The notes below the pieces were generated by a model. That model did not search any database. It saw only the letters and a program-made list of their open reading frames with translations, and had not been told where the DNA came from. 64,000 nt of DNA from JACCTH01 sp035253825. GTDB taxonomy: Bacteria; Actinomycetota; Acidimicrobiia; Spongiisociales; ZC4RG35. The position numbers and the translations under genes were made by a program. The stretch is from NCBI GenBank assembly GCA_035253825.1, contig DATFBM010000007.1:104606-168605 (forward strand), in the 5' to 3' direction. This document shows, in pieces, positions 50,517 through 58,853 of the stretch (the first letter of the stretch is position 1; every line of letters begins with the position of its first letter).

Positions 50517-51152
50517 GTGGAACCCCTCGTTTCGTTGCGAAACGTCGCGCTCTCTACCCCGTCGTATTCAATTCTTCAGCCGATAACCCTCACGATCGAG
50601 GCCGGTTCCGCGATCGCCATCATCGGGCCGAACGGCGCCGGCAAGAGCACGCTTTTGCGGGTGCTGGCCACACTCGCGCCCCCGACCGAAGGCGAAGGCG
50701 AGGTGCTCGGAGCAAGGCTCGGCAGCCGTGAGGTGCTAGAGGTGCGGCACAGGGTCGGCCTGGCGGGACACGTTCCGGCCCTGGCTTCGCGCTTGACTCT
50801 CAGGGAGAACCTCGCCTTCTATGCCCGGTTGTCCGGCATCTCCGCAGATCGCGTCGAACCGGCGCTGGAGGCGGTGGGGCTGGCCAGTGCCCGGGAACGG
50901 CGAGCTGCCGACTGTTCGGCGGGAATGAGAAAAAGGGCTGATCTCGCCCGACTGCTGGTCGACGACCCGGAGCTGCTCCTTCTCGATGAGCCCACCGACA
51001 CCCTCGATCGCTCCGCCCGAGTAATCATTGATCAACTCATCCAGAGAAGTGTCAACAAAGGTGGGGCGGCAGTGGTGGTGTCCCACGACCGGGTGAACCT
51101 GGGCGAGAACATTCATCGCACCTACACCCTGGAGAACGGGACGCTTGCATGA
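50517..51152 (+). CDS. ccmA: Cytochrome c maturation ABC ATPase CcmA
   Basis: A 211-aa ABC ATPase of the CcmA type; with CcmBCD it releases haem-loaded CcmE. Walker A is IIGPNGAGKSTLLRVLATL, the signature motif is degenerate (DCSAGMRKRADLARLL for LSxGQ, as is usual in CcmA), Walker B is LLLLDEPTDTLD and the switch His is in VVVSHDR. The Q-loop seems replaced by GLAGHVPALAS. First gene of the ccm operon; its stop overlaps ccmB by 4 bp. Confidence 0.88.
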   Translation: MEPLVSLRNVALSTPSYSILQPITLTIEAGSAIAIIGPNGAGKSTLLRVLATLAPPTEGEGEVLGARLGSREVLEVRHRVGLAGHVPALASRLTLRENLAFYARLSGISADRVEPALEAVGLASARERRAADCSAGMRKRADLARLLVDDPELLLLDEPTDTLDRSARVIIDQLIQRSVNKGGAAVVVSHDRVNLGENIHRTYTLENGTLA

Positions 51153-51838
51153 CGGGATTCTGGTTGCAAGCGAGGGTTCTGGCCCGCAACGAGTTGCTCG
51201 TCGACCGTCGTGGGGGCGAAACCTTCGGCTTGGTGCTGCCATTCGCCGTTGCGGCTCTGATCATGATCCCGCTGGCGGTCGGAATCGATCAACCGATGAT
51301 CTCGCGCCTGGGCTTGCCGGCGTTCTGGGTTGTCACCCTCCTATTCGGGATGCAGATCGCCTGGCATCAAACCACCTCCACCGACCGTGCGGTTCGTGAC
51401 CAGGTCCGTCTCTCCGGCCTCGACCCCGCCGCCGGTTTTGTAGGCCGGGCAATGGCCAACCTCACGCTTCTTGTGGGATTCATGTCCGCGAGTCTGGTCT
51501 TGACGCTTTTGCTCTACTCGCCAGCGACTATCGAGAACTGGCCGGGATTCACCGCCGCCCTGGTCCTTTTCGCCATTGGCTTGTCAGTGATCTCGACCTT
51601 GATCGCCGACCTCACCCTCGGGCTATCAGTGCGCGCCGGCCTGGCACCTCTCTTGGTGGCACCTCTCGCCTTGCCTCTGCTCTTTGCCGGCTCGAGGGTC
51701 GCAGAGCTTTCGAGCGAGGCAGCCATATCACGACCCGGGGGTATCCTGGCCTGGCTACTGGTGCTGGTGCTGGTCGATCTGATCGGAGTCATCGCCGGAG
51801 TCCTGTCCGCACGACCGCTTGAGGAAACCCTCGGATGA
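51149..51838 (+). CDS. ccmB: Haem exporter membrane protein CcmB
   Basis: A 229-aa six-helix permease subunit. LVDRRGGETFGLVLPFAVAAL at the N-terminus and WVVTLLFGMQIAWHQTTSTDRA match the CcmB pattern (RRxE..nalxFF; FAsmLaleRlf), and GLSVRAGLAPLLVAPLALPLLF corresponds to the conserved late loop. It overlaps both ccmA and ccmC by 4 bp, so stoichiometric translation is likely. Confidence 0.85.
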   Translation: MTGFWLQARVLARNELLVDRRGGETFGLVLPFAVAALIMIPLAVGIDQPMISRLGLPAFWVVTLLFGMQIAWHQTTSTDRAVRDQVRLSGLDPAAGFVGRAMANLTLLVGFMSASLVLTLLLYSPATIENWPGFTAALVLFAIGLSVISTLIADLTLGLSVRAGLAPLLVAPLALPLLFAGSRVAELSSEAAISRPGGILAWLLVLVLVDLIGVIAGVLSARPLEETLG

Positions 51839-52557
51839 AACCCGACCACGTACCGATGAAACTAAAGCTCCTCTACGCGGTCACCGCTCTCGTCGTCATC
51901 TCTGGTGCAGTTCTGGCCGTTTCCACCCCTCCCGAAGCTGTGCAGCGCACCTACGCCCGAATTCTTCACCTCCATGTGCCATCTGCCTGGCTGGCATTCC
52001 TGGCCTTCGGGGTCACGGCGCTGGGTTCGGTGATGTGGCGGCTCCGGCGTCGCTTCGTTTGGGACCGCTTGGCGGCGTCGTCCGCAGAAATCGGCGTCCT
52101 CTTCACGGGTCTCGCCATCGCCACGGGCGCCATCTGGGGGAGACCAGTCTGGGGGGTGTTCTTCGACTGGGGAGATGCCCGCATGGCGTCGACGGCGGTG
52201 ATGTTCCTCGTCTATCTGGGATATCTGGCTCTCCGTCGGTACTCGCCGAGCCCCGAAGTCGCCGCCGATCGGGCTTCCATCCTCGGAATCGTGGCAGTGA
52301 TTCAGGTTCCGCTCGTCTACTTCTCGGTGAACCTCTTTCGCACCCTTCATCAGACCCAGAGCATTCGCCCCGACGGATCCACCATGGACCCATCGATGGT
52401 CGCGGCTCTCCTGGTCAACCTGGCCGCATTCACCCTGCTTTATGTCTCGTTCTTGGCAGCCCGCATGATCATTGCCCGGGAGGAGGCTCGCCTCGTTGCC
52501 GCCCTTCCGGTGGCAGGAGCTGCCGTGATATCCCCGCCGGGCCTCAGCGATGCCTGA
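51835..52557 (+). CDS. ccmC: Haem handling protein CcmC
   Basis: A 240-aa six-helix protein of the haem-handling family. It carries the tryptophan-rich motif WGRPVWGVFFDWGDARMAST (family WGxPxWGxxWxWDxR), the periplasmic His in HLHVPSAWLAFLAFG and the second conserved His in FSVNLFRTLHQTQS. It presents haem to CcmE. The start at 51835 overlaps ccmB by 4 bp; an internal ATG (MKLKLLY) is also possible. Confidence 0.9.
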   Translation: MKPDHVPMKLKLLYAVTALVVISGAVLAVSTPPEAVQRTYARILHLHVPSAWLAFLAFGVTALGSVMWRLRRRFVWDRLAASSAEIGVLFTGLAIATGAIWGRPVWGVFFDWGDARMASTAVMFLVYLGYLALRRYSPSPEVAADRASILGIVAVIQVPLVYFSVNLFRTLHQTQSIRPDGSTMDPSMVAALLVNLAAFTLLYVSFLAARMIIAREEARLVAALPVAGAAVISPPGLSDA

Positions 52558-52660
52558 GACAGCTGTCGTCGGCCTCTCATACGCGGTCACCTATGGGTTG
52601 ATCCTCTGGTACGGGGCCCGCCTTTACCGGCGGATGCGCCGGCTGCGCGACCGAAGCTGA
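52550..52660 (+). CDS. ccmD: Small CcmD-like membrane protein
   Basis: A 36-residue open frame begins at ATG 52550, overlapping the ccmC stop, and ends two bases before ccmE. It has a single hydrophobic helix (VVGLSYAVTYGLILWYGARL) followed by a basic tail (YRRMRRLRDRS), exactly the size, topology and position of CcmD, the adaptor that holds CcmE on CcmABC. Too short for routine gene finding; supported by position and topology. Confidence 0.75.
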   Translation: MPETAVVGLSYAVTYGLILWYGARLYRRMRRLRDRS

Positions 52661-52662
52661 CG

Positions 52663-53055
52663 ATGCCCTATCGAAGGTTCGTCTGGCCCGCACTGGCGGC
52701 GGTGGCGGCAGTTGTGATCGCGTTGGTGGTGACCAGCCTCGGCGACAATCTCACCTACTACCTGACGCCGAGTGAAGCAGTCGCCCGGCGGGACATCAAC
52801 ACCAACGGAGAGAGGTTTCGGCTGGGTGGATTGGTTGTCGAGGGATCTTTGACCGAGGATGGAAACGTCAAAAGGTTTCAAGTGACGGACGGAGCCGAAA
52901 CCATCGACGTCGAGTTGACCGCCCCCGCCCCTCCACTGTTCGCGGAAGGCATAGGCGTGGTCGTCGAAGGACGCTGGGCCGAAGACTCCTTCCTGGCCGA
53001 CCTCGCCCTAGTCCGTCACGACGAGAACTACGTCGTTCCTACCACCCTCCCCTGA
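52663..53055 (+). CDS. ccmE: Haem chaperone CcmE
   Basis: A 130-aa protein: an N-terminal membrane anchor (residues 7-25) and an OB-fold haem-binding domain. The covalent haem His is H119 in LVRHDENYVVP (family KHDExY), with the conserved Tyr four residues later. The usual YYLTPSE motif is present at about residue 31. It lies between ccmD and ccmF with a TGATG junction to ccmF. Confidence 0.92.
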   Translation: MPYRRFVWPALAAVAAVVIALVVTSLGDNLTYYLTPSEAVARRDINTNGERFRLGGLVVEGSLTEDGNVKRFQVTDGAETIDVELTAPAPPLFAEGIGVVVEGRWAEDSFLADLALVRHDENYVVPTTLP

Positions 53056-55070
53056 TGTTCGCCCTGCTGGGATTCCTCGGAGTGGCGGTGGCGTTGGCCG
53101 GATCGGTGGCCTTGGTTGGCTCTGGAATCCGCCAAGCCCGGGCCGCGAGCCTGCCTTCCGGCATCGCCATGCGCCGATCCATCGCCGCCATCGTCGGCGG
53201 GGCGATAGTCGCCTTCGGGGCTCTCGAGGGCGCGCTCGCTGCAAACGACTTCTCCCTCGAGTACGTCGCCAACCATCACGCTCGGGCGACGCCATTTCCC
53301 TTCAATCTGGCGACCGGCTGGGCCGCGCTCGAAGGCTCGATCGTGCTCTGGGGGCTGGTGCTGGCCGGTTTCATCTACTTTGCCTGGCGGCGGTTTCGCA
53401 CTGCTCCGGACCGACTCGGCGCCGGCGCGTTGGCGGTGATGGGCTTGGTCGCCGTCTTCTTTTTCAGTCTCCAGGCAACCGTCGCCAATCCGTTTCAAGT
53501 CTGTACCGACCCGTTGTCGATTGGCTGCGCCGCGTCGAGTCCGTGGCCATGGGCGGCGGCGTCCGCCCCCGCCGACGGCCCTGGTCCCAATCCCCTCCTC
53601 CAGAACCACATTCTGATGGCGATCCATCCACCCATGCTCTATCTCGGATACGTCGGTCTCACTGTTCCTTTCGCCTACGCGATCTCCGCCCTCGCCCTTG
53701 GCATGCCCGGCGCCGAGTGGCTCCGCCGGAGCCGGCGAGCGGCGTTGGTGGCCTGGTCTTTTCTCACCGTGGGAATCACGCTCGGGGCATGGTGGGCATA
53801 CGAGGTTCTGTCTTGGGGCGGCTACTGGGCGTGGGATCCAGTCGAAAACGCCTCCTTGATGCCCTGGTTGGTGGCCACTGCCTTCTTGCACTCCTCCCTC
53901 GTACAGGCACGGCGGGGTGCGCTGCAATCTTGGAACTTCATCCTCGTGATCGGCGCCTTCGCCCTCACCATCCTCGGCACCTTTCTCACCAGGTCGGGAA
54001 CCATCGCGTCAGTTCATTCCTTCACTCAATCGGCGATCGGACCGGTGCTGCTCGGCTTCCTTTTCCTGGTGTTGGTTGGCTCTTTCTCACTCTTCGCGGC
54101 TCGCTCGCACCTGGTGGGAGATACCCCCCGCCTGGAACGCCTCTTGAGTCGGGAGGGGAGTTTTCTCGTCAACAACCTGCTGTTGACCGTCTACGCGTTC
54201 GTGGTCTTGACCGGGACCCTCTACCCGATCCTGGTCGAAGCCACCTCGGGAGCGCGGGTTTCGGTCGGGGAGCCCTTCTTCAACCGGATGGCCATCCCTC
54301 TGGCTTTTGGCCTCCTCCTGGCGATGGGGATCGGCCCGATGCTTCCCTGGCGACGGGCGGAGTTGATCGAGGTCTCCGATCGACTCCGGGTGCCCATCGG
54401 GGTCGCGCTCATCGCCGGGTGCGTCACGGTCATCACCACCAGCCGCCTCGGCTATGTGGTGATTGCCGTCGTGCTGGGAACGTTTGTGCTCGCGGCCAAT
54501 GTGAGCTTGCTGCTGGAGCGCTCTGCCCGCAGCGCGGCTATTCGCAACCAGCCCACGCTGTCTGCAGTTGGCCGCCAGCTCAAAGCTGACCCCTCGTTCT
54601 GGGCGGGACAGCTCTCCCACTGCGGCGTTGCCCTGATCGTGGTCGGGATGGCCATCGCCTCCAACCTCGGCCTCCAGACCGAGACCGACCTGGCTCCGGG
54701 CGACTCGGTGTCCTTTGCCGGGTACGAGATCACCTATCGGTCGCCCTTTCTCTACACCGAGCCCAATCGGCGGGTTCAGGGGGCGCAAGTCGAGGTCCGT
54801 CGGAACGGCCAACTGGTGACCGAACTGTCTCCGCGAGCCAACTACTTCGGCAACGACACCTCAGGTATCACCACTCCCGCCGTCCACAGCACATGGCGCG
54901 GCGACCTCTACTTGACTCTGCTCAACCTCGACCCCGCAGGCATCCTCCTCCGACTGAATACCTCGCCGGGGATATGGCTTCTGTGGCTTGGGGGGTTGAC
55001 GACGGCGGCGGGGGGAGCGATATCTCTGGCGGCGAAGAGGCGCTCCCGGGAGCCGGTCAGCGTTGGCTAG
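53055..55070 (+). CDS. ccmF: Haem lyase subunit CcmF
   Basis: A 671-aa polytopic protein that with CcmH attaches haem to apocytochrome c. Landmarks are EGSIVLWGLVL, the tryptophan-rich WGGYWAWDPVENASLMPWL, HPPMLYLGYVGLTVPFAYAI, FLTRSGTIASVHSFTQSAIGP and the late periplasmic domain with YRSPFLYTEPNRR. Length is typical. It overlaps ccmE by one base and the next gene by 8 bp. Confidence 0.94.
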   Translation: MFALLGFLGVAVALAGSVALVGSGIRQARAASLPSGIAMRRSIAAIVGGAIVAFGALEGALAANDFSLEYVANHHARATPFPFNLATGWAALEGSIVLWGLVLAGFIYFAWRRFRTAPDRLGAGALAVMGLVAVFFFSLQATVANPFQVCTDPLSIGCAASSPWPWAAASAPADGPGPNPLLQNHILMAIHPPMLYLGYVGLTVPFAYAISALALGMPGAEWLRRSRRAALVAWSFLTVGITLGAWWAYEVLSWGGYWAWDPVENASLMPWLVATAFLHSSLVQARRGALQSWNFILVIGAFALTILGTFLTRSGTIASVHSFTQSAIGPVLLGFLFLVLVGSFSLFAARSHLVGDTPRLERLLSREGSFLVNNLLLTVYAFVVLTGTLYPILVEATSGARVSVGEPFFNRMAIPLAFGLLLAMGIGPMLPWRRAELIEVSDRLRVPIGVALIAGCVTVITTSRLGYVVIAVVLGTFVLAANVSLLLERSARSAAIRNQPTLSAVGRQLKADPSFWAGQLSHCGVALIVVGMAIASNLGLQTETDLAPGDSVSFAGYEITYRSPFLYTEPNRRVQGAQVEVRRNGQLVTELSPRANYFGNDTSGITTPAVHSTWRGDLYLTLLNLDPAGILLRLNTSPGIWLLWLGGLTTAAGGAISLAAKRRSREPVSVG

Positions 55071-56079
55071 GCCCACGGCGCGGGCTGTGTCCTGGGTGGG
55101 GCTGGCGCTCCTCGCCTTAGGTTTGATGGCGGCGGTGCTGATGGGCCCAACCGCGAGTGAGGACCGCGCTTTGGCTATCGGCGCTCGGATTCGGTGTCCG
55201 GTCTGCCAGGGGGACTCGATCGCCGACTCCCCATCGGAATCCGCCCGCAACATGATGGACCTAGTTCGCGCTCGGATCGACGAGGGACACTCCGATGACG
55301 AGATCATCGCCGAACTGCTCTCCTCGTACACCGGGGCCCTGCTCCTTGATCCCCCAGCGGCGGGCGCCACCCTCTGGCTGTGGTTGGCGCCTTTGGCGGC
55401 GCTGGTGACGGGGCTTTGGATGATCAGGCGCCGCTTCCACGAACAGGCTTCGTCTGGGCGGCCGTCTCCGACGACCACAACGCTCTCCCCGACGCCCAGC
55501 CGGTGGATCTTGGGGAGCGGGCTGCTCGTCCTCGCGGGGGCGATCACCATCGCCACAGTCGGCCAGTTCCGCCAAGCGCGACCTGACAACCAGAACCTGG
55601 CCGGGATCGCCGGCGAAGGATTCGACCCCGATGCGGTTTCCAACGAGACCATGGAGGCGGTGATCGCCGCCAATCTCGAAAATCCCTCGATCAACGGGAT
55701 GCGGCTGGCGTTGGCCAACCGCTACTTCGAGGAGGGCGACTACCAGAAGGCGTTTGGCCACTATCAAGCGGTGCTCGACTCTGAACCAGCCGCTGCCGAA
55801 GCCGCCGCCGCCTACACCCGGCTCGGATGGATGGTCTACGACGGCAACGGCGAAACCGAACTCGGCTTGGAGTTGATCGACCGGGGTTTGGCTCTGGTGC
55901 CCGGGGACGCGTTCGCTCTCTATCTCAAAGGACGCGTGACTTGGTGCGGCAAGGCCGATCCCGACGCCGCCGCAGAGATATTCGATCGTGTGCTGACGAC
56001 TCCGAACCTCGACCCCAACGTCCGCACTCGAGTCTCGACCGACCTCGAGAGCGCCCAGGCCGGCGCCTCCTGCCCATGA
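55063..56079 (+). CDS. ccmH: CcmH-CcmI fusion: thiol oxidoreductase plus TPR apocytochrome chaperone
   Basis: A 338-aa fused protein. Residues 1-125 are CcmH: a signal-anchor helix, the redox motif RCPVCQGDSIADSPS (C45, C48), ARNMMDLVRARIDEG and a C-terminal membrane helix (LWLWLAPLAALVTGLWMIRRR). A second helix (WILGSGLLVLAGAITIATV) and two to three TPR units (MRLALANRYFEEGDYQKAFGHY-type, about 210-320) form a CcmI-like part that binds apocytochrome c. It starts at TTG 55063, overlapping ccmF. E. coli also has a CcmH fusion, but here the order within the operon is ccmF-ccmH/I-ccmG. Confidence 0.85.
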   Translation: MARPTARAVSWVGLALLALGLMAAVLMGPTASEDRALAIGARIRCPVCQGDSIADSPSESARNMMDLVRARIDEGHSDDEIIAELLSSYTGALLLDPPAAGATLWLWLAPLAALVTGLWMIRRRFHEQASSGRPSPTTTTLSPTPSRWILGSGLLVLAGAITIATVGQFRQARPDNQNLAGIAGEGFDPDAVSNETMEAVIAANLENPSINGMRLALANRYFEEGDYQKAFGHYQAVLDSEPAAAEAAAAYTRLGWMVYDGNGETELGLELIDRGLALVPGDAFALYLKGRVTWCGKADPDAAAEIFDRVLTTPNLDPNVRTRVSTDLESAQAGASCP

Positions 56080-56146
56080 CGTTTGCTAACCGGGGATTCA
56101 CAGGACGAAGCTGCTGTCCTGGCGGGCCAGAGAACGACCAGAACCA

Positions 56147-56734
56147 GTGACATCGGTCCGCTGGGCGGCCATCGCCGCGGTCGTCGCCTCGGTGATCCTG
56201 GCCGTGATCTTCTCCACCCGTTTTGGTCGGGATCCCGGTCTCGTCCCTTCCCCCCTGCTGGGACAACCGGCCCCCTCTCCGACGCTTCCTCTCCTCGACG
56301 GCTCCGGCGACTTCGACCTGGCGTCTCTCCGCGGTCGCGTGGTGGTCGTGAACTTCTTCGCCTCCTGGTGTCTTCCCTGCCGCGAGGAACAGGACGACCT
56401 CAGCGCTGCCGCCGAGGCCTTTGCGGAGCGAGAAGTGACGGTGGTCGAGATCGTCTATCAGGACACGGCAGAAGCTGCAATCTCCTTTTTGCAAGAGACC
56501 GCCGTGTCGGAGGAGGCGGTCTACTTGCTGGACCCGGGCGGTCGCGCAGCCATCGCCTACGGGGTCTTTGGAATCCCCGAGACCTTCTTCATCGATCCCG
56601 GTGGAACCGTGGTGGGAAAGGCAATAGGCGCCACCGACGCCCTGGTCCTCGGCTCGTCAATCGACGCGGTGCTCGAAGGAGAAAAGCCCGGACAGCAGGT
56701 GCTGGGCGAGACCTTTGACGGCCCCGCCTCTTAG
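56147..56734 (+). CDS. ccmG: CcmG/TlpA-type membrane-anchored thioredoxin
   Basis: A 195-aa thioredoxin-fold protein: an N-terminal membrane anchor (about 6-24), the redox motif NFFASWCLPCREEQ (C75, C78) and the cis-proline loop GVFGIPETFFIDPGG. It keeps apocytochrome CxxCH cysteines reduced for haem attachment. GTG start at 56147, 67 nt after the CcmH/I stop, so it may also have its own promoter. It overlaps the convergent hydrolase gene by 4 bp. Confidence 0.9.
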   Translation: MTSVRWAAIAAVVASVILAVIFSTRFGRDPGLVPSPLLGQPAPSPTLPLLDGSGDFDLASLRGRVVVVNFFASWCLPCREEQDDLSAAAEAFAEREVTVVEIVYQDTAEAAISFLQETAVSEEAVYLLDPGGRAAIAYGVFGIPETFFIDPGGTVVGKAIGATDALVLGSSIDAVLEGEKPGQQVLGETFDGPAS

Positions 56735-58113
56735 CCGATGATCTCCAGGCTGACCTCGGGGAAGGGGTTACGTTCGATGGCGGCGGCGCCCGCGTCGAGA
56801 AGAGTGTGATCGAAGAATCCGGCCAGAAAGCGGTCGACGATGGGGATGATGCGTTCGGCCGCGATCGGGCCTTTCATTCCCAGCCGCTCGGCAACTGGAG
56901 AGAAGAGTGGGGTCATGACGAAGTCATTGCTCTGGGTACCAGCAACTCCTATCCAATAAGCGGTGCCGTCGCTTCGCTCGGCCAGGCCCCGCAGCCGCCC
57001 GTCGTTGGCCGTTCCCAATGCCTCGGAAGAACGCATGAACATCGTCGACAAGGAAGTCGGCTCTGCTGCCACCCGATCGGGAAGCGGTTCCACCCAGGGA
57101 TTGAAACCGGCGGCTCCTCGGCAGCGGGAATCGGTAAGGCAAAGCCAGACCGCCACTCCGCCCCCGACACCGCGACCGTAAGCCCCCACCCGTCCGACAT
57201 CGGCATGAGATGCCAGCCCTCCAAACGGGCTTGGATCGGCGGCGAGAGCGTCGAGGATTCCGATGAGATCGTCCTTCATCACCTCCTCCGCATCCCGCCC
57301 TCGCTCGAGGCGGGCGGCTTCGTCGAGGTCGGCGGCAACGGCGGAGGGGTCGAAGTCCAAAACGGCTCCATTGGGCAGGCGAGAAACCAGGGCGAGATAG
57401 GCATGATCGGCGGCCACCACGAAATAGCCACGGCTCGCCAGTGCCTCCAATTGATTCAACGCCACGGTTCGAAAGTCGGCCAGGTCGTGGGAGTAGAGAA
57501 TCACTGGAAAGGACCCGGGCAGAGGGCTGGCAAGGGACCGGCCATGGCCGAGCGTATAAACGGTGTGTGAGAGAAAGAAGCCAGGAAACCCGAGTCGGCT
57601 CGATAGACGGGGACCGATGAGATCGAGGTCGGGTGTCCACGGTCCGGGTTCGAGCCCATCGGCCAACGCCGGGTACCAGACCTGGACCGCGAGTCGCCGC
57701 GGGCGCGTGCCGGCTTCCGGGCCGTAGGGATCCAACCTCTCGGCGAAGGAGAGCTCGAAGGTTGCAGTCCCCACTGCCAGATCACCGCTGGGTGCGGGGA
57801 GACTCGGCACGGGCAGGGAAGCAGGGGGAAGTGACATCATGCCCACGCCGATCAACCCCAGCGCCGGACGCGATACCCGCCTCCACCAGGGCAGCTTTCG
57901 CTCCATCGACAGCAGATCGCCAAAGCCCAGCGCCAGGGCCACCAGGTAGAGGGGCACCAGTTGCCAGCGGAAGCCTTCGAGCAAGAGCTGGGCGATGACG
58001 ATGCCGAGCGATCCCGCCAGCACGAGGCCCCGCGGGGAGCGAACTCCAAGGATGGCCGGCCAGGCCACCGCTGCCGCGCAAAATCCAGCTAGTGCTAACT
58101 CCAAGGGTCTCAA
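56731..58113 (-). CDS. Membrane-anchored PAF-acetylhydrolase-like protein lacking the nucleophile Ser
   Basis: A 460-aa protein: three to four N-terminal membrane helices (residues 1-100), then an alpha/beta-hydrolase domain similar to platelet-activating-factor acetylhydrolase (RRLAVQVWYPA, FPVILYSHDLADFRTVALNQ, ALASRGYFVVAADHAY, DVGRVGAYGRGVGGGVA). The nucleophile elbow, normally GHSxGG, reads GRGVGG, so Ser is replaced by Gly and the enzyme is probably inactive or altered. The TTG start overlaps the cbiO stop by 4 bp (TTGA), coupling it to the cobalt/nickel transporter. Confidence 0.75.
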   Translation of the reverse strand: MRPLELALAGFCAAAVAWPAILGVRSPRGLVLAGSLGIVIAQLLLEGFRWQLVPLYLVALALGFGDLLSMERKLPWWRRVSRPALGLIGVGMMSLPPASLPVPSLPAPSGDLAVGTATFELSFAERLDPYGPEAGTRPRRLAVQVWYPALADGLEPGPWTPDLDLIGPRLSSRLGFPGFFLSHTVYTLGHGRSLASPLPGSFPVILYSHDLADFRTVALNQLEALASRGYFVVAADHAYLALVSRLPNGAVLDFDPSAVAADLDEAARLERGRDAEEVMKDDLIGILDALAADPSPFGGLASHADVGRVGAYGRGVGGGVAVWLCLTDSRCRGAAGFNPWVEPLPDRVAAEPTSLSTMFMRSSEALGTANDGRLRGLAERSDGTAYWIGVAGTQSNDFVMTPLFSPVAERLGMKGPIAAERIIPIVDRFLAGFFDHTLLDAGAAAIERNPFPEVSLEIIG

Positions 58114-58853
58114 CGAGAGGCGATGTTGGTCGGATCGAAGCCGAATGGCAGTTCAAGGCGATGGGCCGCCATCAGCTGGCGATTCGAAAGCAGCTCTCCC
58201 GTGCGGCCGTCGGCGACCACCCGGCCCCGGTCCATGATGATCGATCGCGGGCAGAGCTCGAATACGAACGGCAAGTCATGGGTCACGATGAGCTGCGTGG
58301 TAGGTAGCGAAGACAGCAATGCCACCAGCTCCCTTCGACCCGCCGGATCGAGATTGGAGGTCGGCTCGTCGAGAACCAGAAGCTCGGAATCGGATGCAAG
58401 AACAGTGGCAATCGCTACTTTCCGCCGCTCTCCCCCCGACAGGTGATGAGGGGCGCGATCCGCCAGGTGCCATTCGCCGACCGACTCGAGGGCTTCCCTG
58501 ACCCGATGGTCGACCTCTTCTGGAGCGAACCCGAAGTTGGCCGGACCAAAAGCGACGTCGGCGAAGACGGTGGGCATGAAGAGCTGGTCATCGGGATCTT
58601 GAAATACGAGACCGACGCGGCGCCTGATTTCGCGGAGGGTTTCATCCGAGAGGGTGATTCCGCCCAGATTGATGGTTCCACTCGAGGCCCGCAGAATCCC
58701 ATTGAGATGAAGGACAAAGGTGGTCTTCCCGGCGCCATTTGGCCCCAAGAGCCCGACTTTCTCCCCCGGGGCAATAGCGAGGCTCACTTGCTTCAGCACC
58801 TCGGTTCCGTCGGGGTAGGAGAAAGAGAGATCGGAAACGGAGAGCTGGGTCAC
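58110..58853 (-). CDS. cbiO: Cobalt/nickel ECF transporter ATPase CbiO
   Basis: A 247-aa ABC ATPase: Walker A GLLGPNGAGKTTFVLHLNG, Q-loop VGLVFQDPDDQLFMPTV (the PDDQ form of ECF ATPases), signature HHLSGGERRKVAIATVL, Walker B LLVLDEPTSNLDP and switch His IVTHDLPF. The GTG at 58853 overlaps the cbiQ stop (GTGA); the longer frame to 59057 is cbiQ shadow. Energises metal uptake with CbiQ and CbiM. Confidence 0.93.
   Translation of the reverse strand: MTQLSVSDLSFSYPDGTEVLKQVSLAIAPGEKVGLLGPNGAGKTTFVLHLNGILRASSGTINLGGITLSDETLREIRRRVGLVFQDPDDQLFMPTVFADVAFGPANFGFAPEEVDHRVREALESVGEWHLADRAPHHLSGGERRKVAIATVLASDSELLVLDEPTSNLDPAGRRELVALLSSLPTTQLIVTHDLPFVFELCPRSIIMDRGRVVADGRTGELLSNRQLMAAHRLELPFGFDPTNIASR

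Noticed and set aside
53028..53927. 300-codon minus-strand frame opposite ccmF
   Set aside because: GC-skew shadow: Gly/Arg/His/Gln-rich composition without motifs, while the plus strand is unmistakable CcmF.
57633..57998. Plus-strand frame in the hydrolase gene
   Set aside because: Pro/Arg/Ala-rich shadow without start signals.
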